Below are positions 1-8,341 of a stretch of 38,729 nucleotides of DNA, one piece after another. A model generated the notes under the pieces. It was given only the letters and a program-made list of their open reading frames with translations. It ran no database searches and had not been told where the DNA came from. The translations under genes and the position numbers were made by a program. The stretch's first letter is position 1. Each line of letters begins with the position of its first letter. Source of the DNA: Pseudomonadota bacterium (GTDB taxonomy: Bacteria > Myxococcota > Myxococcia > Myxococcales > Anaeromyxobacteraceae); the NCBI GenBank assembly GCA_023411405.1, contig JAEYOU010000605.1:1-38729 (forward strand). The letters are read 5' to 3'.

Positions 1-878
1 TCGCGGAGGCGCTGCCACCGTCGCTCGCCCTCCCCGCCGGCGCGCCCGCCCCCGCCGGCACGCTCGACGCCCGGGTGCGCGTCGAGGGCCCGCTCCTCGA
101 TCCCGCCGCCTGGCGGATCGACGCCGCGCTCGACCTCTCCCGGATGCGCGAGGAGGCGCGGCGCGCCGCCCCCGTGGCCGTCCGGAGCGCGTTCGTCCAC
201 CGCGCCGAGACGACCTCCGGCGGCGTCCACGAGCTCCTCGTCGGGCCGGCCAACCCCGACTTCGTACCCGTCTCCGAGCTGCCGCGGTGGGTCGTCCGCG
301 CCGTGACCGCCAGCGAGGACTCCGGGTTCTTCGGCCACTCGGGGTTCGACTTCGAGGAGCTCCGCCGCGCCGCGATCCAGGGCGCGCAGGCCGGACGCGT
401 GGTCCGCGGCGGCTCGACGATCAGCCAGCAGCTCGCGAAGAACCTCTACCTGTCCCGGGAGAAGACGCTCGCCCGGAAGCTCCGCGAGGCCCTGCTGACG
501 GTGGCGCTGGAGGCGTCGGTCCCGAAGCAGCGCCTGCTCGAGGTCTACCTCAACGTGGCGGAGTGGGGGCCGGGCGTGTGGGGGATCGGCCCGGCGGCCC
601 GGCACTGGTTCGGGAAGGACGCGCGAGACCTCACGCCGCGTGAAGCCGCGTTCCTGGCGACGGTCATCCCGAACCCCGTCCGGTATCACTACATGTGGAG
701 CCGGGGCTGGCTCTCCGACGCGTGGGAGGAGCGCGTGAACGGGCTCCTGGCGACCATGAACGCCCAGGGGACGCTCACCGAGGAGGAGCTGGCGGAGGCG
801 CTGGTCGAGGCGCTCGTGTTCGCGGGGCCGGACGCGGTGCTCACGGAGCGGGTCGGCCCGCGCCAGCCGGTCAACTGA
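1..878 (+). CDS. Peptidoglycan glycosyltransferase (GT51), 5' end outside window
   Basis: Family GT51 enzymes polymerise lipid II into glycan strands on the outer face of the inner membrane. All main GT51 motifs can be read: ASEDSGFFGHSGFD (catalytic Glu codon at 315-317), RGGSTISQQLAKNLYLS, RKLREALLT, and LEVYLNVAEWGPGVWGIGPAA. There is no transpeptidase domain after it, so it is of the monofunctional (MtgA-like) type. A GTG at 75 could serve as start, but the frame is open to the window edge. The residues before the GT51 part (LDARVRVEGPLLDPAAW, ALDLSRMR) look like the tail of an AsmA/DUF3971-like domain rather than a membrane anchor. I therefore read it as a larger fusion protein cut by the window, with codons starting at base 3. 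It converges on infA with only 3 bases between the two stops. Confidence 0.85.
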   Translation, partial: AEALPPSLALPAGAPAPAGTLDARVRVEGPLLDPAAWRIDAALDLSRMREEARRAAPVAVRSAFVHRAETTSGGVHELLVGPANPDFVPVSELPRWVVRAVTASEDSGFFGHSGFDFEELRRAAIQGAQAGRVVRGGSTISQQLAKNLYLSREKTLARKLREALLTVALEASVPKQRLLEVYLNVAEWGPGVWGIGPAARHWFGKDARDLTPREAAFLATVIPNPVRYHYMWSRGWLSDAWEERVNGLLATMNAQGTLTEEELAEALVEALVFAGPDAVLTERVGPRQPVN

Positions 879-881
879 CCG

Positions 882-1103
882 TCACTTGTCGCGGTACGTG
901 ATCCGCCCGCGGGTGAGGTCGTAGGGCGAGAGCTCCAGCTTCACCCGGTCGCCCGGGATGATGCGGATGTGGAACTTCTTCATCTTGCCGGAGGCATAGG
1001 CGAGGACCACCGGCCCCTGGTCGACCTTCACGCGGTACATGCCGCCGGCGAGGGCCTCTTCGACGGTGCCCTGGACCTCGATGCCTGCTTCCTTGTCACT
1101 CAT
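882..1103 (-). CDS. infA: Translation initiation factor IF-1
   Basis: This 73-residue protein is a full-length IF-1, the S1/OB-fold factor that binds the 30S A-site during initiation. Diagnostic stretches are EVQGTVEEAL, MYRVKVDQGPVVLAYASGKMKK, IRIIPGDRVKLELSPYDLTRGRITYR. The length matches the family (71-73 residues). The start at 1103 is chosen because it gives the canonical short N-terminus and has a purine-rich GAGGCGG upstream; an in-frame ATG at 1166 would add 21 non-conserved residues. It lies downstream of and in the same orientation as the cold-shock gene, with a strong hairpin between them. Myxobacterial genomes often have more than one infA, and this could be the copy outside the ribosomal protein operon. 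Confidence 0.95.
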   Translation of the reverse strand: MSDKEAGIEVQGTVEEALAGGMYRVKVDQGPVVLAYASGKMKKFHIRIIPGDRVKLELSPYDLTRGRITYRDK

Positions 1104-1172
1104 CGTATCCGCCTCGGTCCGGCCCGGCGGGCTCCCCGGGCGCCTCTTCTTCCGGCTCCCGTACAAGCGCGA

Positions 1173-1196
1173 GCGGCCTCGGTCGCCCGAGGCCGC
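1173..1196 (-). terminator. Hairpin between cold-shock gene and infA
   Basis: A perfect 10-bp inverted repeat with a 4-base loop (GCGGCCTCGG, TCGC, CCGAGGCCGC) begins 25 bases beyond the stop codon of the cold-shock gene. On the minus strand it is not followed by a clear U-run (TCGCGCTTGT), so it is either a U-poor terminator or an mRNA 3' stabiliser. It would separate the cold-shock transcript from infA. Confidence 0.5.
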
Positions 1197-1220
1197 CCCT
1201 ACGCTCGCCGGTGAAGGTGA

Positions 1221-1421
1221 CTACGCCTTCCGGACGTTCGCCGCCTGCAGGCCCTTGGGGCCCTGCGTGACGTCGAACTCGACCCGCTCCCCCTCCTTGA
1301 GGGTGCGGAACCCGTCCATCTGGATGGCGGTGTGGTGGACAAAGACGTCCTCGCCGCCCTCCTGAGAGATGAAGCCGTAGCCCTTCGCGTCGTTGAACCA
1401 CTTCACGGTGCCGTTCGCCAT
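1221..1421 (-). CDS. Cold-shock domain protein (CspA family)
   Basis: A 66-residue single cold-shock domain protein that binds single-stranded RNA and DNA and melts mRNA structure. RNP1 reads KGYGFIS and RNP2 reads DVFVHHTAI; the N-terminus NGTVKWFNDAKGYGFI and the segment LKEGERVEFDVTQGPKGLQAANV are typical. The start at 1421 is preceded by AGGAAGTGGGAG, a good ribosome binding site; the longer frame from 1481 adds a non-conserved leader. A sigma-70-like promoter (1503-1531) would give a 5' leader of about 75 bases, which is common in this family for temperature-dependent control. The paralogue letter cannot be assigned. Confidence 0.95.
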   Translation of the reverse strand: MANGTVKWFNDAKGYGFISQEGGEDVFVHHTAIQMDGFRTLKEGERVEFDVTQGPKGLQAANVRKA

Positions 1422-1502
1422 CGCTCCCACTTCCTTATCGTTCACGAGGGCCGACCGCCGGCCCCGGAGCCCGTGGTGCACGGACCCTGGGCTCGACCGC
1501 GA

Positions 1503-1531
1503 ATCTTCCCGAAACGAGCGAGGAGCGTCAA
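1503..1531 (-). promoter_or_regulatory. Sigma-70-like promoter of cold-shock gene
   Basis: On the minus strand TTGACG (1531-1526) is followed after 17 bases by GAAGAT (1508-1503). The -35 matches 5 of 6 consensus bases, and the -10 matches 3 of 6 with optimal spacing. It sits about 80 bases upstream of the cold-shock start codon. Confidence 0.45.
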
Positions 1532-1578
1532 GCGGGGCGCGTGCGAGCTGGGGAGTTTTCCCACCCTGAGTCGCTTCA

Positions 1579-2028
1579 CTATCCGAGCGCGGCCAGCAGT
1601 GAGCGCGCGCGCGCCCCGACCTCGCCGTCCGGCGCCAGGGCGGCGAGCTCGCTCCGCGCCTCGTCCTGTGGCCCGGGGAGGCCGAGGAGGCTCTCCGCCC
1701 GCACCAGGCGCACCCAGGAGTCTGCGGGGGCGAGCCTCGTCGCGACCTCTGCGCAGAACCGCGCCGCGAGCGGCTGCGCGAGCCGCCGGTGCGCCACCGC
1801 GAGCAGCGCCCAGGAGTGGGCGTCCCGGTGGTTCGTCACCACGAGCCCCTCCAGGATCGTCCGTGCAGTCGCCACGTGCCCGGCCTCGAGCTCCTCCTCG
1901 GCCAGCTTGAGGACCGCCTCGCCCAGCTCGGGCGTCATCCCCTGCAGCTCCGCCAGGGTCGGGTCCGCGCTGGGGGTCCCGAGCTCCGCGAGCGCGCCCG
2001 CCTCGTCGTTCGTGGTCGTCGTGGTCAT
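1579..2028 (-). CDS. TPR protein resembling a type III secretion chaperone (SycD/LcrH class)
   Basis: A 149-residue acidic helical protein with a short Thr-rich N-terminus and about three tetratricopeptide-like repeats (roughly residues 35-135). Readable TPR signatures are LAEEELEAGHVATARTILEGLV, HSWALLAVAHRRL and RFCAEVATRLAPADSWVRLVRAESLLG. Size, cytoplasmic character and repeat number fit class II chaperones that hold hydrophobic translocator proteins of type III secretion systems. It starts 10 bases after the stop of the upstream glycine-rich gene (2039-3271) with GAGGAG before the ATG, so the two are one operon. Such pairing of a TPR chaperone with a hydrophobic client is the main support for the role. 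A generic TPR scaffold cannot be excluded, since no secretion-apparatus gene is in the window. Confidence 0.6.
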   Translation of the reverse strand: MTTTTTNDEAGALAELGTPSADPTLAELQGMTPELGEAVLKLAEEELEAGHVATARTILEGLVVTNHRDAHSWALLAVAHRRLAQPLAARFCAEVATRLAPADSWVRLVRAESLLGLPGPQDEARSELAALAPDGEVGARARSLLAALG

Positions 2029-2038
2029 GGTCGGCTCC

Positions 2039-3271
2039 TCACGCGCGCAGGTTGCTGATGACCGCCATCTTGGTGTCGTGCATGGCCCGCAGCATGTTCG
2101 AGATCATGCTGAACGCCTCCTTCTGCTTGTCCTGCAGCCGCTGGATCTCCATCAGATCCTTCTGCGAGATGTCCGGGTCCTTCGCGGCGCTCGAAGAGCC
2201 CGACGAGCTCGAGCTCTTGGACGCGCTCGAGCTGCTCGACGCGCCTCCCGAGGCGCCGCTCGCCGCGGTCTTCTCGCCTCCGGCCGCGCCGTCGAGCAGG
2301 CTCATCGCGCCGTTCGCGAGCGTGGGCCCGAGCTGCATCGCCAGCGGGGCGAGCATCGGGAACCCCATCACGCTCGCCCCCGCCGCCAGCACCGGCCCGG
2401 CGAGCTGGGAGACGAGGTCCTTCAGGCCGCCGCCATTCAGGAGATCGCCCCCGAGCCCCGCGCCGGACAGCATCGGTCCGAACGCGCCGAGGAGGCCGCC
2501 GCCGCCGCCGGCGCCACCACCCAGGATGCCGAGGAAGCCGCCCGCGGTCCCGCCCATCATTCCGAGGAGCCCACCCCCGCCGCCGCCGCCGAGGATCCCG
2601 CCGGCCACCGCGCCGAGGGGGCCTCCCCCGCCCGCCAGGCCGCCCAGGAGGCCGCCGGCGCCGCCCCCGAGCAGGCTCCCGAGGAGCCCGCCCCCGCCGC
2701 CCGAGGACTTCGCGCCGCTCGAGGTGCTCGTGCTCTTGCTGCTGCTCGTCCCGGCGCTGGTGGCCTTCTGCTTCCCGGAGATCTCCTCGAGCTTCTTCTC
2801 GAGCGCCTTCTCGTTCTTGTCGGCGACGTAGCAGAGGAACCGGAACAGCTTCTCCTCGACGGAGAGGTTCTTGTCGTCGAGGAACGCGAGCGGTCCGCTC
2901 GACTTCGCCGTGCTCGCCGACGAGCTCTTGGTCGTGGACGTCGCGGTCTTGCTGGTGGAGGTCGAGCTCGTGCTCGTCGTCTTCTTCGTCGCCGTCGACG
3001 TGGCCGGCTTCTTCGTGGTCCCGACCGCCGTGTAGATGGTCGGCTGCGCCCAGCCCGCGGACGCCGTCGGGCGCGTCGGCCGCCGCGCGGGCACGGCGAC
3101 GTTGCCGCCGCCGCTCCCGTGGCAGTGCGGCATGGCCACGACCAGCACGTCCGCGTTCTGGAAGGCCGCGATGGTCACGGGCGGCGCCCCGCCCGGTCCA
3201 CCCGCCGTGGTCACGATCGCGGCGCCGCCTGCGCCCGCGAGGGTGACGCTGTTCGAGATGCTGTTCGCCAT
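2039..3271 (-). CDS. Glycine-rich hydrophobic protein, possible secreted translocator-like client
   Basis: A 410-residue protein of unknown function with no signal peptide. The layout is a Gly/Ala N-terminus, a Ser/Thr/Lys low-complexity linker (about residues 90-125), a charged helix (FLDDKNLSVEEKLFRFLCYV, about 125-165), a second Ser-rich linker, a long Gly/Leu-rich hydrophobic tract (about 187-327, repeats of GGLLGG type), a Ser-rich linker, and a charged C-terminal helix (about 365-410: KDLMEIQRLQDKQKEAF). The start at 3271 has AGGAAAGGA upstream, and the frame further upstream lies over ruvX and is not coding. Together with the TPR gene it looks like a membrane-inserting secreted protein and its chaperone. 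A structural or surface glycine-rich protein is the alternative. A sigma-54-like site lies about 60 bases upstream. Confidence 0.6.
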   Translation of the reverse strand: MANSISNSVTLAGAGGAAIVTTAGGPGGAPPVTIAAFQNADVLVVAMPHCHGSGGGNVAVPARRPTRPTASAGWAQPTIYTAVGTTKKPATSTATKKTTSTSSTSTSKTATSTTKSSSASTAKSSGPLAFLDDKNLSVEEKLFRFLCYVADKNEKALEKKLEEISGKQKATSAGTSSSKSTSTSSGAKSSGGGGGLLGSLLGGGAGGLLGGLAGGGGPLGAVAGGILGGGGGGGLLGMMGGTAGGFLGILGGGAGGGGGLLGAFGPMLSGAGLGGDLLNGGGLKDLVSQLAGPVLAAGASVMGFPMLAPLAMQLGPTLANGAMSLLDGAAGGEKTAASGASGGASSSSSASKSSSSSGSSSAAKDPDISQKDLMEIQRLQDKQKEAFSMISNMLRAMHDTKMAVISNLRA

Positions 3272-3294
3272 GGGAGGTCCTTTCCTGGAGGTCG

Positions 3295-3312
3295 GGCCGA
3301 GCACGCTCGGCC
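3295..3312. promoter_or_regulatory. 18-base palindrome in leader of glycine-rich gene
   Basis: GGCCGAGC and GCTCGGCC flank a 2-base centre (AC), giving an 8-2-8 palindrome 23 bases upstream of the start codon at 3271 and downstream of the sigma-54-like site. It could be an operator or an mRNA leader hairpin. Chance is possible at this GC content. Confidence 0.3.
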
Positions 3313-3330
3313 GCTCGTCGCGGCGGAGAG

Positions 3331-3346
3331 AGCGCGGGCCGTGCCA
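3331..3346 (-). promoter_or_regulatory. Sigma-54-like promoter of glycine-rich/TPR operon
   Basis: On the minus strand the sequence TGGCACGGCCCGCGCT fits the -24/-12 pattern: TGGCACG is a perfect -24 element, the GG to GC spacing is exactly 10 bases, and the -12 element is GCGCT instead of TTGCT. It lies 60 bases upstream of the start codon at 3271, in the 191-base divergent region shared with ruvX. No enhancer site was recognised. Confidence 0.45.
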
Positions 3347-3462
3347 ACGCCACGCGCGCGAAAACGCGGGGGTTCGGCCGCGGCGACGGTCCGCGACCCG
3401 GACCACCGGCCGCGCCGCGGACCCGCTTCCCAGCGTCCGCGTTCGATGCTCTAGTACGGTCC

Positions 3463-3876
3463 GTGAGAACCCTCGGCGTCGATCTCGGGCGGGTGCGCAT
3501 CGGGCTGGCGCTCGCCGACGAGGTCCTCCGCACGGCGAGGCCGCTCGCCACCGTCGAGCGGCGCGGCGACGCGCAGGACCTCGCCGCCATCGCGGCGCTG
3601 GCGCGCGACTACGAGGTGAGCCGGGCGGTGCTCGGCCTCCCGCTCGACATGGACGGCTCCGAGGGCAAGGCGGCGCGGTGGGCGCGCGCGTTCCAGCCCA
3701 AGCTCGCCGCGGCCCTCGGGGTCCCGGTCGAGCTGTTCGACGAGCGGCTCTCGACCTTCGAGGCCGAGGCGCGCTTGCGCGACCAGGGGTTTTCGTCGAA
3801 GGATCGACGTTCGATGGTGGATCAGGAGGCCGCGGCGGTGATCCTGCAAGGCTGGCTCGATCGGGAGGGCGCGTGA
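3463..3876 (+). CDS. ruvX: RuvX/YqgF family Holliday junction resolvase-like nuclease
   Basis: A 137-residue RNase H-fold protein, the usual length for RuvX/YqgF, which acts in rRNA processing and is a putative Holliday junction resolvase. Motifs are GVDLGRVRIGLAL (first catalytic Asp, residue 7), AVLGLPLDMDGSEGKAA, FDERLSTFEAEA (Glu of the active site) and SMVDQEAAAVILQGWLD (last Asp). The start is a GTG at 3463. Its stop codon overlaps the GTG start of mltG in a GTGA, so the two are translationally coupled. The same pairing of mltG and yqgF occurs in many bacteria. Confidence 0.93.
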   Translation: MRTLGVDLGRVRIGLALADEVLRTARPLATVERRGDAQDLAAIAALARDYEVSRAVLGLPLDMDGSEGKAARWARAFQPKLAAALGVPVELFDERLSTFEAEARLRDQGFSSKDRRSMVDQEAAAVILQGWLDREGA

Positions 3877-4910
3877 AGCGCGCGCTGCGAACGCTCCTCG
3901 TGCTGCTCGCGCTGGGCGCGGCCGGCGTCGCGGGCGTCCTCTGGTGGAAGGTCGACCGCTTCCGCTCCACGCCGTACGGCGGCCCGGAGGAGAAGATCGT
4001 CGTCGTCCCCCAGGGCAGCTCCGCCCGCGCCGTGGTCCGGGCGCTCGCGGCGGCCGGGGTCCTCTCGCACGAGCGGGAGGCCTGGCTGTACGTGCGGTGG
4101 GTCCGGCGGGACGGGCGGACGTTCCGGGCGGGAGAGTACTCGTTCGCGGGGCCGCTCACGCCCGACCAGGTGCTCGAGCGGGTTCAGCTCGGGCAGGTGA
4201 AGGTCTACCGCTTCACGGTCGCCGAGGGGCTCCGGGCCGACGAGATCGCCGAGATCGTCGCCCGGACCGGGCTCGTTCGCGCCGAGGAGTTCCTCGCGGT
4301 CGCGCGCGACCCCTCGGTCGCCGAGACCCTCGGCGTGCCGGGCGCAGGGCTCGAGGGCTACCTGTTCCCCGACACGTACACGGTTCCGCGCGGGATCACC
4401 GCCCGCGGGCTCGCCGAGCGGATGGTCGCGCGCTTCAAGGCCGAGTACGAACGGGCGAACGCGGCGCGAAAGCCCCAGGTCACCCTCGGGCTCGGCGACG
4501 TCGCGACCCTGGCCTCGATCGTCGAGAAGGAGACCGGTCAGGCGTCGGAGCGACCGCGGATCGCCTGCGTCTTCCACAACCGCCTGCGGCTCGGCATGCG
4601 GCTGCAGACCGACCCCACCGTGATGTACGCGACGATGCTGCGGACCGGCCGGTGGTCCAGGAACATCTCGCGCACCGACCTGACGACCCCTCACCCGTAC
4701 AACACCTATACGACCGCGGGGCTGCCCCCCGGGCCGATCGCCAACGCCGGCGCGGCCGCGCTCCGGGCGGTGGTCGCGCCGGACGCGTGCGCGGACCTCT
4801 ACTTCGTGTCCCGCAACGACGGCTCGCACGAGTTCTGCCCCGATCTCGCCTGTCACAACGCGGCGGTGGAGACGTGGCAGGTGAGGTACTTCCGCCAGCG
4901 GCGGCGGTGA
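3873..4910 (+). CDS. mltG: Endolytic murein transglycosylase MltG
   Basis: A 345-residue inner-membrane protein that cleaves nascent glycan strands and so sets their length. Residues 1-25 form a single transmembrane anchor (RALRTLLVLLALGAAGVAG). A LysM-like segment follows (VVPQGSSARAVVRALAAAGV), then the YceG domain with GLEGYLFPDTY, the catalytic Glu in ASIVEKETG (E218), FHNRLRLGMRLQTDPTV and PYNTYTTAGLPPGPIANAG. The GTG start at 3873 overlaps the ruvX stop; the frame is open far upstream, but that part lies over ruvX and the divergent region and is not coding. The C-terminus contains Cys residues (FCPDLACHN) outside the catalytic core. Confidence 0.95.
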   Translation: MKRALRTLLVLLALGAAGVAGVLWWKVDRFRSTPYGGPEEKIVVVPQGSSARAVVRALAAAGVLSHEREAWLYVRWVRRDGRTFRAGEYSFAGPLTPDQVLERVQLGQVKVYRFTVAEGLRADEIAEIVARTGLVRAEEFLAVARDPSVAETLGVPGAGLEGYLFPDTYTVPRGITARGLAERMVARFKAEYERANAARKPQVTLGLGDVATLASIVEKETGQASERPRIACVFHNRLRLGMRLQTDPTVMYATMLRTGRWSRNISRTDLTTPHPYNTYTTAGLPPGPIANAGAAALRAVVAPDACADLYFVSRNDGSHEFCPDLACHNAAVETWQVRYFRQRRR

Positions 4911-4954
4911 GACCGTATCTCGCGCGTCACACCCGACGGGGCGTTTTCGACGCG

Positions 4955-4970
4955 TGGCCGGGGCTCTGCA
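4955..4970 (+). promoter_or_regulatory. Sigma-54-like site upstream of prkA
   Basis: TGGCCGGGGCTCTGCA has the invariant GG and GC dinucleotides separated by exactly 10 bases and a TGCA -12 element. It lies 91 bases upstream of the prkA start. From memory of the literature, the E. coli homologue yeaG is transcribed by sigma-54 under nitrogen starvation, which makes the site plausible. A TATGCT hexamer at 4989-4994 could instead be a sigma-70 -10 element, but has no good -35. Confidence 0.35.
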
Positions 4971-5060
4971 GCGGGGCGGCCGGCATCTTATGCTCCCCTC
5001 TGCGGCCCGAGCCGCCGCGGCACGACGCACCCGAAGCGACAACGACGACCGAGGAGCACG

Positions 5061-7130
<2,070 letters not shown>

Positions 7131-7135
7131 CATGA

Positions 7136-7180
7136 CCGCTCGTGCTTCCCCTGAGCCTGTCGAAGGGTCAGCACGAGCGG
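7136..7180. repeat. Hairpin repeat copy 1 (loop GAGCCTGTCGA)
   Basis: Outer stem CCGCTCGTGCT (7136-7146) pairs with AGCACGAGCGG (7170-7180). An inner stem CCCT/AGGG encloses the 11-base loop GAGCCTGTCGA (7153-7163). It lies 6 bases after the prkA stop and may end or attenuate the prkA transcript. The second copy downstream has the same loop and a different stem. Confidence 0.7.
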
Positions 7181-7192
7181 CCTTCTTGAACC

Positions 7193-7221
7193 GCTCGGCC
7201 TGAGCCTGTCGAAGGCCGAGC
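7193..7221. repeat. Hairpin repeat copy 2 (same loop, different stem)
   Basis: GCTCGGCCT (7193-7201) pairs perfectly with AGGCCGAGC (7213-7221) around the loop GAGCCTGTCGA (7202-7212), identical to copy 1. The element ends 13 bases before the DUF444 start codon. Confidence 0.7.
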
Positions 7222-7234
7222 AGACGCGGGCCAC

Positions 7235-8341
7235 ATGTCCCTCAAGATCAAACAGGATCACGCCCGCTTCCGCGACATCGTCCGCGGCCGGATCAAGCGC
7301 AACCTCAAGAAGTACATCCAGAAGGGAGAGATGGTCGGCAAGAAGGGGAAGGACTTCATCACAATCCCCATCCCGACCATCGACGTCCCGCACTTCCGCT
7401 TCGGCGAGAAGTCCCAGGGCGGCGTCGGCCAGGGTGACGGCGATCCCGGCGATCCGCTCTCGCCGTCGGAGGCCCAGCCCGGCAGCGGCAGCGCCGGCCA
7501 GGGCGAGGGCAAGCACCTCCTCGAGGTCGACGTCTCGCTGGAGGAGCTGGCCGACATCCTCGGCGAGGAGCTCGCCCTCCCCCGCATCCAGCCGCGCGGG
7601 CGGGACCGGATCGTCACCACGCGCATCAAGTACACGGGGATCTCGCCCTCGGGCCCCGAGTCGCTGCGCCACTTCAAGCGCACCTACAAGCAGGCGCTGC
7701 GGCGGCAGATCGCGAGCGGCTCGTACAACGTGCTCCGCCCGGTGGTGGTGCCGGTCCGTGAGGACCGCCGCTACCGGACCTGGAAGCACGTGCCGCTCCC
7801 GGAGACCAACGCCGTCATCATCTACATGATGGACGTGTCGGGATCGATGGGCGACGAGCAGAAGGAGATCGTCCGGATCGAGTCCTTCTGGATCGACACG
7901 TGGCTGCGCCGCCACTACAAGGGCCTCGAGACGCGCTTCATCATCCACGACGCGGTCGCGCGCGAGGTGGACCGCGACACGTTCTTCCACACGCGCGAGT
8001 CGGGCGGCACGATGATCTCGTCCGCGTACAAGCTCGCGCTGGAGATGATCGAGGCCGACTACGCCTCGTCCTCGTGGAACGTCTACCCGTTCCACTTCTC
8101 CGACGGCGACAACTGGAGCGCCGACGACACGCGGGTGTGCGTCGAGATCCTGCGCGATCGGATGCTGCCCGCCGTGAACCTCTTCTGCTACGGCCAGGTC
8201 GAGAGCCCGTACGGCTCGGGCCAGTTCATCAAGGACCTGCGCGAGGCGGTGGGCGGCCGCGAGAACGTCGCGCTCTCGGAGATCGCCGACAAGGACGCGA
8301 TCTACGCCTCCATCAAGCAGTTCCTGGGGACCGGCAAATGA
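7235..8341 (+). CDS. DUF444 family VWA protein (YeaH/YhbH)
   Basis: A 368-residue protein of the DUF444 family, the standard partner of PrkA. The N-terminus (DHARFRDIVRGRIKRNLKKYI) and the segment IDVPHFRFG are family signatures. A Gly/Ser-rich linker follows (GVGQGDGDPGD, PGSGSAGQGEGK). The C-terminal half is a von Willebrand A-like domain with a MIDAS motif D200-V-S-G-S204 in MMDVSGSMG, then SGGTMISSAYKLALEM and FSDGDNW. The predicted site is cytoplasmic. The ATG start at 7235 has only a weak ribosome binding site. The stop overlaps the spoVR start in ATGA, so these two are translationally coupled. The exact biochemical role of the family is not established. Confidence 0.93.
   Translation: MSLKIKQDHARFRDIVRGRIKRNLKKYIQKGEMVGKKGKDFITIPIPTIDVPHFRFGEKSQGGVGQGDGDPGDPLSPSEAQPGSGSAGQGEGKHLLEVDVSLEELADILGEELALPRIQPRGRDRIVTTRIKYTGISPSGPESLRHFKRTYKQALRRQIASGSYNVLRPVVVPVREDRRYRTWKHVPLPETNAVIIYMMDVSGSMGDEQKEIVRIESFWIDTWLRRHYKGLETRFIIHDAVAREVDRDTFFHTRESGGTMISSAYKLALEMIEADYASSSWNVYPFHFSDGDNWSADDTRVCVEILRDRMLPAVNLFCYGQVESPYGSGQFIKDLREAVGGRENVALSEIADKDAIYASIKQFLGTGK

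Noticed and set aside
2460..2720. GCC/CCG-rich repeats as a DNA-level repeat element
   Set aside because: The repetition is explained by codons for the Gly-rich hydrophobic tract of the encoded protein.
3272..4159. N-terminal extension of the glycine-rich gene up to 4159
   Set aside because: The extra 296 residues are Arg/Pro-rich, lie antisense to ruvX and the start of mltG, and a good ribosome binding site exists at 3271.
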